DNA of 18,987 nt from an uncultured bacterium (GCA_905215625.1 CAJMQQ010000051.1:1-18987); one strand, 5' to 3'. Numbered from the stretch's first letter, positions 8,055-14,564 are shown. Notes: generated from the letters alone by a model not told the origin. Translations and numbers: made by a program.

Positions 8055-9731
8055 ATGAAAAAAAGATTGGTGAGTACAATCCTTGCATCTGTAATGGCAA
8101 TGTCCCTGCTTACAGGATGCGGCGGTGGACAGGATGCTGCAGGAGATACCACTGCTGCTGCTGCAAATGGCGCTCAGCCGGCAGGAGATGCTGCCAAACC
8201 AGAAGGAAACGTACTTCGCTATGTTATGAGCGGAGAACCGGAGACCTTAGACCCAAATATGAACAACTATGCATCTTCTTCTAATGTGCTGTTAAATCTG
8301 TTTACCGGACTGTACCAGTATTCTGCTGATGGTTCCGGAGTAGAGCCAGCCTGTGCGGAAAGCTATACGGTTTCTGATGACGGTCTGACCTATACATTTA
8401 AGCTGAGGGAAGGATTAAAGTGGTCCGATGGTTCTCCTTTAACAGCAGCAGATTTTGAATATTCCTGGAAGAGAGAGTTAAAACAGGAGACTGCATCTAC
8501 AGCAGCATGGCAGTTATACTACATTAAGAATGGCGAAGCTTACAACAACGGCCAGTGCGAGGCAGATGAGGTAGGTGTAAAGGCCATTGACGATACCACG
8601 CTGGAGGTAGTCTTAAATAATCCAACTCCTTACTTTGTAAACTTAACTGCAGCCAATAACTTTGCTCCGGTTAAGAAGGAAGCGGTAGAAGGCGCTGAAG
8701 TCTGGACCAAGTCTGCAGAGACTTACGTGTGCAACGGCCCGTTTATGATGGGAGAGATTAAGCCTCAGGAAGGATATACCCTGGTAAAAAATCCAAACTA
8801 CGTGTTTGCAGATACCGTAGCATTAGATGGCGTCGAGATGATTTTTATTGAACAGGCAGAAGCAGCTCTGTCTGCATACAATGCCGGTGACGTAGACGCT
8901 ATGAGCGGCGGCTCCATTGAGACTCAGGCTATGACTCAGTATGACGGCAGTGAAGAACTGCGCAGCTACGACCTGATTGGTACTTCTTACTATGACTTTA
9001 ACTGTGAGAAAGAGTATATGACCAAAGAAGTTAGAAAAGCGCTGTCTATGGCAATTACCCGTGACACCATCAATCAGGTAGCAGTTCCTTCCAAACCAAA
9101 GTCTGCATATGCATTTGTTCCATTTGGAATTCCTTATGCAGAAGAGGCAGAAGATTTCCGTACCAAGATTGGAAATAATCTGATTACAGAAGACGTAGAA
9201 GCTGCAAAGCAGTTGCTGGCAGACGCCGGTTATCCAAATGGCGAAGGTCTCCCGACTTTACAGTTAATCATCACCAATACAAAAGAAAACAAAGACAAAG
9301 CGCAGATTCTTCAGGCGCTGTGGAAAGAAAATCTTGGAGTTAATGCTGACATTGTAACCTTTGAGTCCAAGGTTTACTGGGATGAGCACGCAGCAGGCAA
9401 TTTTGACATTGCTTTTGATGGCTGGACAGGAGATTATCCGGATCCAAACACCAATCTGAGTATCTTTAATAAGAGCCGTATGGAAAAAGAGTGCCGCTGG
9501 AGAAGCGAGGAAGCACTCCGCTACAACGATTTATTAGAAGAAGCAGCTACGTTAGCAGACAACAACAAGCGTATGGAACTGTTTGTAGAGATGGAGCAGA
9601 TTCTGATGGATGAGATGCCGGTAATGCCGCTGTATTTCCGTAATACCATGGCTCTGGTGAAGCCTTATGTAAATGGCTTTACCTGTGACAACTCCGGACA
9701 CCCGCTGTTTAGAGCTGTATCAATGGAGTAA
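8055..9731 (+). CDS. oppA: Peptide-binding lipoprotein of the ABC transporter (SBP family 5)
   Basis: 558-residue extracytoplasmic solute-binding protein that captures peptides for the importer. The signal peptide ends in a lipobox LLTGC (lipidated Cys22), so it is membrane-anchored. A low-complexity Ala/Gly-rich linker (23-50) follows, then a family 5 binding domain: the start reads GEPETLDPNMN, then AESYTVSDDGLTYTFKLREG and WSDGSPLTAADFEYSWKREL near residues 112-145. The length is typical of OppA. It has the strongest ribosome binding site of the operon (AAGAAGGAGG), fitting the usual excess of binding protein over permease. Substrate range is unknown, but the downstream LD-carboxypeptidase suggests murein-derived peptides among its ligands. 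Confidence 0.94.
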   Translation: MKKRLVSTILASVMAMSLLTGCGGGQDAAGDTTAAAANGAQPAGDAAKPEGNVLRYVMSGEPETLDPNMNNYASSSNVLLNLFTGLYQYSADGSGVEPACAESYTVSDDGLTYTFKLREGLKWSDGSPLTAADFEYSWKRELKQETASTAAWQLYYIKNGEAYNNGQCEADEVGVKAIDDTTLEVVLNNPTPYFVNLTAANNFAPVKKEAVEGAEVWTKSAETYVCNGPFMMGEIKPQEGYTLVKNPNYVFADTVALDGVEMIFIEQAEAALSAYNAGDVDAMSGGSIETQAMTQYDGSEELRSYDLIGTSYYDFNCEKEYMTKEVRKALSMAITRDTINQVAVPSKPKSAYAFVPFGIPYAEEAEDFRTKIGNNLITEDVEAAKQLLADAGYPNGEGLPTLQLIITNTKENKDKAQILQALWKENLGVNADIVTFESKVYWDEHAAGNFDIAFDGWTGDYPDPNTNLSIFNKSRMEKECRWRSEEALRYNDLLEEAATLADNNKRMELFVEMEQILMDEMPVMPLYFRNTMALVKPYVNGFTCDNSGHPLFRAVSME

Positions 9732-9738
9732 ATCGAAG

Positions 9739-10659
9739 ATGAACTATCCAAGAACATTACACGCCGGCGGCTGCATAGGGATTGCAGCGCCGGCATTCCC
9801 TATGGGGGAAGAACGGTTAAATCAATGCGTAAAACGGCTGGAAGATCTGGGATACCAGGTAAAAACAGGAAAGAACCTGGCCGCAGGAAGTAATTTCCAT
9901 GGCTATCTGTGCGGCCGCGGAAAAGACAGGGCAGAGGAATTAAACGCTCTGTTTGCAGATGAGGAAGTAGACGCCATTATCTGCATCCGCGGCGGATACG
10001 GAAGCGCCCAGGTAATGAAATATCTGGATTATGAATTGATCCGGAATCATCCAAAAGTATTTGTGGGATATTCAGATATAACCAATCTGCTCAATGCCTT
10101 TTCTGAAAAGTGCGGTTTTGTTACCTACCATGGCCCTATGGTCAGTTCCAATATTCTGGAACATTACGACGACTATACCAGAGAAAGCTTTTTAAAAACC
10201 ATCGGAGACTGGGAAGAACTGGAATTTGCAAATGATACAAGACCCTTTCAGACCATAACCGGAGGAAAGGCAGAAGGCCGTCTGATTGGCGGTAATGTGA
10301 CGGTAATGGGGCGTATGATGGGTACGTTTTATGAGCCGGATTCCAATGGAGCCATTATTTTTCTGGAAGATGTGGACGAGCACATTGCTTCCCTGGATAT
10401 GTACATTACCCAGATGGAAAATGCAGGCTTATTTGACCATGCGGCGGGAATCCTGTTAGGCGATTACAGCGGCTGCATCAACAAATACGGGGAAGATTAC
10501 CTTATTGACGAATTCTTAAAAGACCGGTTTGGTCAGATGGGAATCCCGGTTCTTGCCGGACTTCAGGTGGGACATGATACGCCAACCGGAAGCCTTCCAA
10601 TCGGCGCCTGGTGTCAGATGGACGCAGACAATCAGACAATTAAATTTGTGAAAAAATAG
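9739..10659 (+). CDS. S66-family LD-carboxypeptidase (LdcA/MccF-like)
   Basis: 306-residue cytoplasmic serine peptidase of family S66. Family members cleave the L,D bond before the terminal D-Ala of murein tetrapeptides (LdcA, YkfA) or detoxify microcin C-type peptide nucleotides (MccF). The catalytic triad can be read: nucleophile Ser112 in VGYSDIT, Glu210 in IFLEDV and His279 in QVGHDTPTG. The N-terminal GGCIGIAAPAFP and IRGGYGSAQ are family signatures. The start at 9739 begins 7 nt after the oppA stop; its GGAG (9725-9728) lies in the last oppA codons, so it is coupled to oppA. Being in an Opp operon fits uptake and trimming of peptidoglycan peptides, as in the B. subtilis ykf locus. An MccF-like role is the main alternative. 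Confidence 0.88.
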   Translation: MNYPRTLHAGGCIGIAAPAFPMGEERLNQCVKRLEDLGYQVKTGKNLAAGSNFHGYLCGRGKDRAEELNALFADEEVDAIICIRGGYGSAQVMKYLDYELIRNHPKVFVGYSDITNLLNAFSEKCGFVTYHGPMVSSNILEHYDDYTRESFLKTIGDWEELEFANDTRPFQTITGGKAEGRLIGGNVTVMGRMMGTFYEPDSNGAIIFLEDVDEHIASLDMYITQMENAGLFDHAAGILLGDYSGCINKYGEDYLIDEFLKDRFGQMGIPVLAGLQVGHDTPTGSLPIGAWCQMDADNQTIKFVKK

Positions 10660-10683
10660 AGCAGCGTAAGCTGCTCTTTTTTT
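10659..10683 (+). terminator. strong intrinsic terminator of the opp-ldc operon
   Basis: A perfect 7 bp stem GAGCAGC/GCTGCTC with a GTAA tetraloop-sized loop is followed at once by seven T residues (10677-10683). It begins at the last base of the carboxypeptidase stop codon. Confidence 0.93.
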
Positions 10684-10690
10684 GAAGATC

Positions 10691-10699
10691 TGGTATACT
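10691..10699 (+). promoter_or_regulatory. extended -10 promoter of the small accessory locus
   Basis: TGgTATACT (TG at 10691-10692, TATACT at 10694-10699) is a good extended -10 element. The -35 region would fall inside the opp terminator and shows no match. The sequence after it resembles that after two other promoters in the window. Confidence 0.45.
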
Positions 10700-10753
10700 A
10701 GTGGTAGAAGCTTGAGAGATAGAATTAAAAAAGGCGAAGAGGGGCAAAAATTG

Positions 10754-10962
10754 ATGACAGAGGAAGAAATTAAAAATAGCAGAGAATTGGAGGCGTCGCC
10801 AATGATAAAGTGTTTAATACAGTGGAACTATTTTTTGATGGTTTGATTGATAAGAATGAGGCGATTAACCGTCTGCGCTATGAAAAACCAAATCTGCAAA
10901 TCTGTTTCCGGACAGAAAAGGCACTGAAAATGCTGCATTTCGAAAGGAGCGAGAGCGTATGA
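10754..10962 (+). pseudogene. degraded DUF3990-like gene, 3' remnant with a foreign short 5' ORF
   Basis: From about 10789 to the TGA at 10960-10962 the frame encodes GVANDKVFNTVELFFDGLID followed by NEAINRLRYEKPNLQICFRT and a KALKMLHFER tail. I recognise this as the C-terminal third of DUF3990 proteins, which are usually around 150-200 residues. An in-frame stop lies at 10777-10779, and no N-terminal part is present. Upstream, a separate ATG (10754), with a GAGGGG ribosome binding site, opens a 30-codon ORF (MTEEEIKNSRELEASP..., stop at 10844-10846) in a different frame, overlapping the remnant. The simplest reading is an internal deletion that joined the start of one gene to the end of the DUF3990 gene out of frame. 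The remnant's stop overlaps the next start by 4 bp (ATGA), the original operon arrangement. Confidence 0.65.
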
Positions 10963-11168
10963 AAGCAAATCCCATTTTACTTCAAAAGAAATACAGCCGT
11001 ATTATTGAACTCTTTGCAAAGCAACAGGACATTTCACTGGATGCTGCTCTGAAATTTTTTTATCATTCCCAGGTCTATCAATTAGTCAGGGATGGAGTCT
11101 CTGATATGCACTGCATGAGCGATGAATATCTTGCGGAAGAATTAGAGATAGAATATAGAGAAAAGTAA
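10959..11168 (+). CDS. DUF3791-like small protein
   Basis: 69-residue soluble acidic protein of unknown function. The core reads SRIIELFAKQQDISLDAALKF, then FYHSQVYQLVRDGVSDMHCM and SDEYLAEELEIEY, a pattern I associate with DUF3791 proteins encoded next to DUF3990 genes in gut Firmicutes. That pairing suggests a toxin-antitoxin-like unit, though neither function is established here. Ribosome binding site AAAGGAG (10943-10949) with 9 nt spacing. The gene appears intact while its upstream partner is broken, so it would be an orphan. A hairpin follows the stop codon by about 10 nt. Family name from recall, moderate confidence. Confidence 0.7.
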   Translation: MKANPILLQKKYSRIIELFAKQQDISLDAALKFFYHSQVYQLVRDGVSDMHCMSDEYLAEELEIEYREK

Positions 11169-11178
11169 AGGCAAAGAT

Positions 11179-11219
11179 AAAAGCATGGCAGGAAGCTTCG
11201 CGATTCCTTCCATGCTTTT
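11179..11219. terminator. bidirectional terminator between convergent genes
   Basis: A 16-position stem with one mismatch (AAAAGCATGGcAGGAA with TTCCTtCCATGCTTTT) and a 9 nt loop. The A/T-rich stem base gives a U-rich 3' side on both strands. It sits between the DUF3791-like stop (11168) and the minus-strand flavoprotein stop (11254). Confidence 0.75.
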
Positions 11220-11253
11220 ATGCGTATCGGCAATGCCGCAAATGTTTGCTGTG

Positions 11254-12417
11254 TTACAGATTCAGAGTCTCTTTTACTTCTCCTTTTTCTACCACCAGAG
11301 CAGCGGCTGGAGTTTCCTGGCTCAGTTCAATGTGATAGCGGTCAGCCCAGGCTTTCTTCCGGGTTACATCAATTTCCATAACCGGATAAGGGGAAGAAAT
11401 CTTTCCAATCGCATCAATGCTTCCAGCGTATTCTGGACTCCAGAAGCCCAAAACAACAGGAGTTTCACGCTCAATTACTTTTTCACGGAAATAATCCATA
11501 TCTTCAATATAACGTTCTGCGGCAGTAGCGGCAACAGCGCCGTCGGAAATTGCAGTAGATACCTGGCGCAGATATTTGTCTCTTACGTCGCCGACTGCGT
11601 AAACGCCGGAAACATTGGTTTCCATCTGCTCGTTGACATGAAGCCAGCCGCGTCCGTCCTTATGGATTTCTTCCGGAATCCATTTTGTCTCCGGAATCAT
11701 TCCTACAAAGAAAAATACGCCGTCGCAGGGGAAGTCGGTGATTTCATCGGTCTTCATGTTTTTGATTTTTACGCCGGTAACCTGTTCTTCTCCGCATACT
11801 TCCGTAAGAACGCTGTTCCAGATAAAGTCCATCTTCGGATGAGCCAGGGCTTTTTCAGCAGCCTGTTTATTACAGTCTAAAATGCCCTCATCATGGAGAA
11901 CAATAACGGTTACCCGATTGGCAAATTTGGTAATGAACATACCTTCTTCAATGGCCTGATCGCCGCTTCCTACCACAACGACATGCTGATCCTGGAAAAA
12001 TTCCGCATCACAGGTAGCGCAGTAGGCCACGCCCTGTCCGGTCAGTTCCCGCTCGCCAGGAATACCTAAGATTCTGGCAGAAGTGCCGGTGGCAATGATG
12101 ACTGCCTTTGCGCCGTATTCGTGCCGTCTGGTTTTAACTAATTTTATGTCGCCGGTTACGTCCATGGATTTTACCGGTTCTCTTTTAATCTCTACACCAA
12201 ATCCCCTGGCGTGCTCTGCCATTTTTTCGGTCAGATCCGGACCGGAAGTGGACGGGATACCTGGATAGTTGACAATTTCCCTGGTGGTATAGGCCCGTCC
12301 GCCTACGGTACTTTTTTCCAAAATCAAAGTATTTAGATGGGCCCGTCCGCCGTAAATGCCTGCTGCCAGTCCGGCAGGGCCAGCTCCTATAATGATTAAA
12401 TCGTACATTGCATCCAT
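11254..12417 (-). CDS. Thioredoxin reductase-like flavoprotein with degenerate C-terminal thioredoxin domain
   Basis: 387 residues, versus about 310-320 for standard TrxB. FAD motifs: GAGPAGLAAGIY (11-22) and GDVRDKYLRQVSTAISDGA (276-294). The redox disulfide CATC (133-136) is intact. The nucleotide domain has GSGDQA (150-156 region), but the HRRxxxR loop that grips the NADPH 2'-phosphate in E. coli TrxB is replaced by LHDEGIL (174-180), so it may use NADH or another donor. Residues about 315-387 look like a thioredoxin fold: VVLGFWSPEYAGS, a short helix, VMEIDVTRKKAWADRYHIE, then TPAAALVVEKGEV. The CxxC position is YAGS (330-333), so this domain is redox-dead. Ribosome binding site GGAGGG (12424-12429), 6 nt from the ATG. 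Divergent from the small thioredoxin, its probable partner. Confidence 0.88.
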   Translation of the reverse strand: MDAMYDLIIIGAGPAGLAAGIYGGRAHLNTLILEKSTVGGRAYTTREIVNYPGIPSTSGPDLTEKMAEHARGFGVEIKREPVKSMDVTGDIKLVKTRRHEYGAKAVIIATGTSARILGIPGERELTGQGVAYCATCDAEFFQDQHVVVVGSGDQAIEEGMFITKFANRVTVIVLHDEGILDCNKQAAEKALAHPKMDFIWNSVLTEVCGEEQVTGVKIKNMKTDEITDFPCDGVFFFVGMIPETKWIPEEIHKDGRGWLHVNEQMETNVSGVYAVGDVRDKYLRQVSTAISDGAVAATAAERYIEDMDYFREKVIERETPVVLGFWSPEYAGSIDAIGKISSPYPVMEIDVTRKKAWADRYHIELSQETPAAALVVEKGEVKETLNL

Positions 12418-12436
12418 ATGATTCCCTCCGTTTTAA

Positions 12437-12444
12437 AACTTATG
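12437..12444. repeat. left copy of 8 bp direct repeat flanking the palindromic element
   Basis: AACTTATG, identical to 12529-12536 and directly abutting the inverted-repeat end. It is interpreted as a target-site duplication. Confidence 0.7.
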
Positions 12445-12528
12445 GTAACCATTCGGGACGGCGGGAAATCTCCGATGCTTCTTGTTCGGCAAAGCCGGAC
12501 AAGAAGATGCCCCATCCTGAACCGTTAC
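12445..12528. mobile_element. 84 bp MITE-like palindromic element
   Basis: The outer ends are imperfect inverted repeats: GTAACcaTTCgGGAcGG at the left matches the reverse complement of the right end, GTAACggTTCaGGAtGG. Inside lies a near-perfect 13 bp hairpin (12478-12490 with 12494-12506; CTTCTTGTtCGGC, loop AAA). Perfect 8 bp direct repeats AACTTATG abut both ends exactly. It carries no ORF. It lies in the 5' untranslated region of the TrxB-like gene, between its probable promoter and its ribosome binding site, and would form a large hairpin in that transcript. A non-mobile regulatory leader is the alternative. Confidence 0.6.
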
Positions 12529-12536
12529 AACTTATG
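12529..12536. repeat. right copy of 8 bp direct repeat flanking the palindromic element
   Basis: AACTTATG, identical to 12437-12444. Confidence 0.7.
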
Positions 12537-12571
12537 AAGAATTTAACTACAATAAACTTACAGTTAAATCT

Positions 12572-12582
12572 ATTTTAACACA
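12572..12582 (-). promoter_or_regulatory. candidate extended -10 promoter of the TrxB-like gene
   Basis: On the minus strand TGTGTTAAAAT: TAAAAT (12572-12577) preceded by a perfect TRTGN extension (12578-12582). No good -35 is seen. The start site would give a leader of about 150 nt containing the whole palindromic element. Confidence 0.4.
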
Positions 12583-12611
12583 TTTTTCTGAAATTGCTAT
12601 AACATAAATTA

Positions 12612-12640
12612 TTGTCTTAAGAAAGAGAACATGATATACT
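12612..12640 (+). promoter_or_regulatory. promoter of the thioredoxin-arylsulfotransferase operon
   Basis: TTGTCT (12612-12617, four of six), a 17 bp spacer and TATACT (12635-12640) with an extended -10 TGa. It is divergent from the TrxB-like promoter, with about 30 bp between them. Confidence 0.6.
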
Positions 12641-12681
12641 TGGTATAGCGTTTGAAAACGAGAAAAAGGAGGCATAATGTT

Positions 12682-12996
12682 ATGAAAAAATTAAACTCAC
12701 GTGCATTTGAAGAGTATATTGAAAATGACGGCGAGACTTGTCTGGTTATTTTCTCCAGAAAATCCTGCCATGTCTGCCAGGGTGTTCATGCAGTTCTGGA
12801 AGATTTGGAAGGCGATTACAAAGGCAAATTGCCATTTTATGAGGTTGATGTAGAAGAAGAGGCAGCCCTTTTTGAAAAGATGATGATGAAAGGGGTTCCC
12901 CAGGTGGTTATTTTTGACAATGGCGATCCGGTGGAAAAACTGGCAGGTAATCACGAAGAAGACGATTACATAGATGCGATTGAAAAATACATTTAA
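12682..12996 (+). CDS. Small thioredoxin-like protein with CHVC active site
   Basis: 104-residue cytoplasmic thioredoxin-fold protein. The active site is Cys29-His-Val-Cys32 in SRKSCHVCQG, instead of the standard WCGPC; the usual Trp is Ser28. The fold is otherwise complete: VIF strand, LPFYEVDVEEE strand (50-60), cis-Pro73 in KGVPQVVIF and the DNGDPVEKLAG hairpin, then a C-terminal helix. The unusual dipeptide predicts a redox potential and partner choice different from housekeeping thioredoxin. The ATG at 12682 is chosen because AAGGAGG (12666-12672) is 9 nt upstream; an out-of-frame ATG at 12677 and upstream in-frame codons are poorly placed. It is 43 nt from the arylsulfotransferase gene, likely cotranscribed, and divergent from the TrxB-like gene. 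Confidence 0.88.
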   Translation: MKKLNSRAFEEYIENDGETCLVIFSRKSCHVCQGVHAVLEDLEGDYKGKLPFYEVDVEEEAALFEKMMMKGVPQVVIFDNGDPVEKLAGNHEEDDYIDAIEKYI

Positions 12997-13003
12997 AAGT
13001 TTT

Positions 13004-13017
13004 CCGGCATATGCCGG
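13004..13017. promoter_or_regulatory. perfect 14 bp palindrome between thioredoxin and sulfotransferase genes
   Basis: CCGGCATATGCCGG lies 7 nt after the thioredoxin stop and 6 nt before the arylsulfotransferase ribosome binding site. In RNA it forms a 5 bp GC stem with an AUAU loop and no U-run, so it is not a standard terminator. It could be an operator dyad or an intercistronic mRNA-stability or translation-tuning hairpin. Confidence 0.35.
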
Positions 13018-13039
13018 TTGAAAAAGGAGGTTTTATTAT

Positions 13040-14464
13040 ATGGGACTTTATAACGTATATCCAATGGGAACTACAATCTACAATCCGGAGAAGGCCTGGA
13101 ACGGCTATACTCTGATGCAGTGCCAGGGCATTGGCGCTGTTTTGGTAGATATGAATGGTAATGTAGCAAAGGTGTGGAAGGATGTTCAGGGATTCCCTAA
13201 CAAACTGCTTCCAGGCGGATACTTAATGGGAAGCTTAGGCCTTCGTGATCCAAAATATGGTTATCAGGATCAGACGGATTTGGTTCAGATTGACTGGGAA
13301 GGCAAAGTGGTATGGAGATTCGACAAGAAAGAATTAGTAGATGATGACGGCGATAAGAGATGGATTGCCCGTCAGCACCATGACTACCAGAGAGAGGGAA
13401 ATCCGGTTGGATACTATGTACCAGGCATGGAGTGCAAGACCGACAGCGGAAATACTTTAATCCTGTGCCATGAAGATATTTACAATAAAAAAGTAAGTGA
13501 GCACCGTCTGCTGGATGATGTATTTATCGAAGTAGACTGGGAAGGCAATATTGTATGGGAGTGGCATGCAAATAAACATTTCGCAGAAATGGGATTTGAT
13601 GAGATTCAGAAAAATGTTCTGGCACGTAACCCAAATAATCATGAAAACGGCGGCGGACAGGGCGACTGGCTGCATATCAACTCCATGAGCGTATTAGGCC
13701 CCAATAAGTGGTATGATGCAGGTGATGAGAGATTCAATCCTGAGAATATCATCTGGGATGCAAGAGAAGCAAATATTTTGGCAATTATCAGCAAAAAGAC
13801 AGGCAAGATTGTATGGCAGATTGGCCCTGACTTTACCAAGACCAAAGAACTGCGTATCATGGGACAGATTATCGGACAGCATCACTGCCATATGATTCCA
13901 AAGGGACTGCCGGGAGAAGGCAACATCCTGGTATTCGATAACGGCGGCTGGGCTGGCTATGGTATGCCAAGCAGAGTCAGCAGAGACGGTACCAAGTCTG
14001 ATATCCGCGATCATTCCCGTATCCTGGAGTTCGATCCGGTTACCTTAGAGGTAGTCTGGGAATTTAAGGGACTGACCTTTGGCGGTATGTTAGGCCTGGT
14101 TGCAAACTCCAAGTTCTACAGCCCATTAATCAGTTCTGCACAGAGACTTCCAAACGGCAATACTCTGATTACAGAAGGCTGCTATATGCGTCTGTTTGAA
14201 GTTACCCCTGAGAAAGAAGTGGTTTGGGAATATATCCCGCCGTTTAAGGGTATGAGAGAAATGGTATATCGTGCATACCGTTATCCATACGACTACGTTC
14301 CTCAGTTGGAAAAGCCGGTTGAGACTCCGGTAGAGAGACTGGACTGCCATGATTTCCGTGTACCAGGCGCTGCAGATGGTACAATCAGCGAGGTAACTCC
14401 TGTAGACGGAACCTTAGGCTACAACTATAAGATTGATGCCTGTGTAACAGACGGACAGGTATAA
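13040..14464 (+). CDS. Arylsulfotransferase (ASST) family protein, cytoplasmic form
   Basis: 474-residue member of the PAPS-independent arylsulfotransferase family (ASST), which moves sulfuryl groups from aryl sulfates to phenols through a sulfohistidine. Six strand repeats of the form xxGxVVW can be read: VAKVWKD (42-48), DWEGKVVW (85-92), DWEGNIVW (166-173), KTGKIVWQ (253-260), PVTLEVVWEF (333-342) and PEKEVVWEY (390-398). This matches the six-bladed propeller of the family. Histidines in conserved-looking settings are RQHHDY (113-114), WLHINS (212) and QHHCHMIP (281-284); which is catalytic cannot be fixed here. There is no signal peptide, unlike the periplasmic E. coli enzyme, so it should act in the cytoplasm. 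Ribosome binding site AAGGAGG, 9 nt spacing. A strong terminator follows. Confidence 0.88.
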   Translation: MGLYNVYPMGTTIYNPEKAWNGYTLMQCQGIGAVLVDMNGNVAKVWKDVQGFPNKLLPGGYLMGSLGLRDPKYGYQDQTDLVQIDWEGKVVWRFDKKELVDDDGDKRWIARQHHDYQREGNPVGYYVPGMECKTDSGNTLILCHEDIYNKKVSEHRLLDDVFIEVDWEGNIVWEWHANKHFAEMGFDEIQKNVLARNPNNHENGGGQGDWLHINSMSVLGPNKWYDAGDERFNPENIIWDAREANILAIISKKTGKIVWQIGPDFTKTKELRIMGQIIGQHHCHMIPKGLPGEGNILVFDNGGWAGYGMPSRVSRDGTKSDIRDHSRILEFDPVTLEVVWEFKGLTFGGMLGLVANSKFYSPLISSAQRLPNGNTLITEGCYMRLFEVTPEKEVVWEYIPPFKGMREMVYRAYRYPYDYVPQLEKPVETPVERLDCHDFRVPGAADGTISEVTPVDGTLGYNYKIDACVTDGQV

Positions 14465-14525
14465 TTTTAAGGGAAACGGAAATTGTCTTTGACAATAGAA
14501 ATCAATAAAAAATATTTTTAAGTTC

Positions 14526-14564
14526 TAGGGAGATCTCTTTTGGGAGGTCTCCCTATTTCTTCTG
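14526..14564 (+). terminator. intrinsic terminator of the thioredoxin-ASST operon
   Basis: A 12 bp stem with one wobble (TAGGGAGATCTC with GAGGTCTCCCTA), 6 nt loop, followed by a pyrimidine tract TTTCTTCT. It is about 60 bp after the stop codon; a smaller ATTGTC/GACAAT hairpin (14482-14496) lies between. Confidence 0.85.

Noticed and set aside
9673..9738. Upstream in-frame extension of the LD-carboxypeptidase into oppA
   Set aside because: It overlaps conserved oppA sequence; the ATG at 9739 has GGAG at a suitable distance and directly precedes the family N-terminus.
11185..11880. Plus-strand ORF of 231 codons
   Set aside because: It is antisense to the TrxB-like gene and starts inside the bidirectional terminator; the minus frame carries the FAD and CATC motifs.
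12445..12528. Structured leader considered as a T-box or known riboswitch
   Set aside because: No T-box core or other recognised riboswitch sequence was seen, and the abutting direct repeats favour an insertion.
14489..14518. TTGACA followed by an AT-rich stretch, resembling a promoter after the ASST gene
   Set aside because: The -10 match is poor, and any transcript would run at once into the terminator at 14526-14564.
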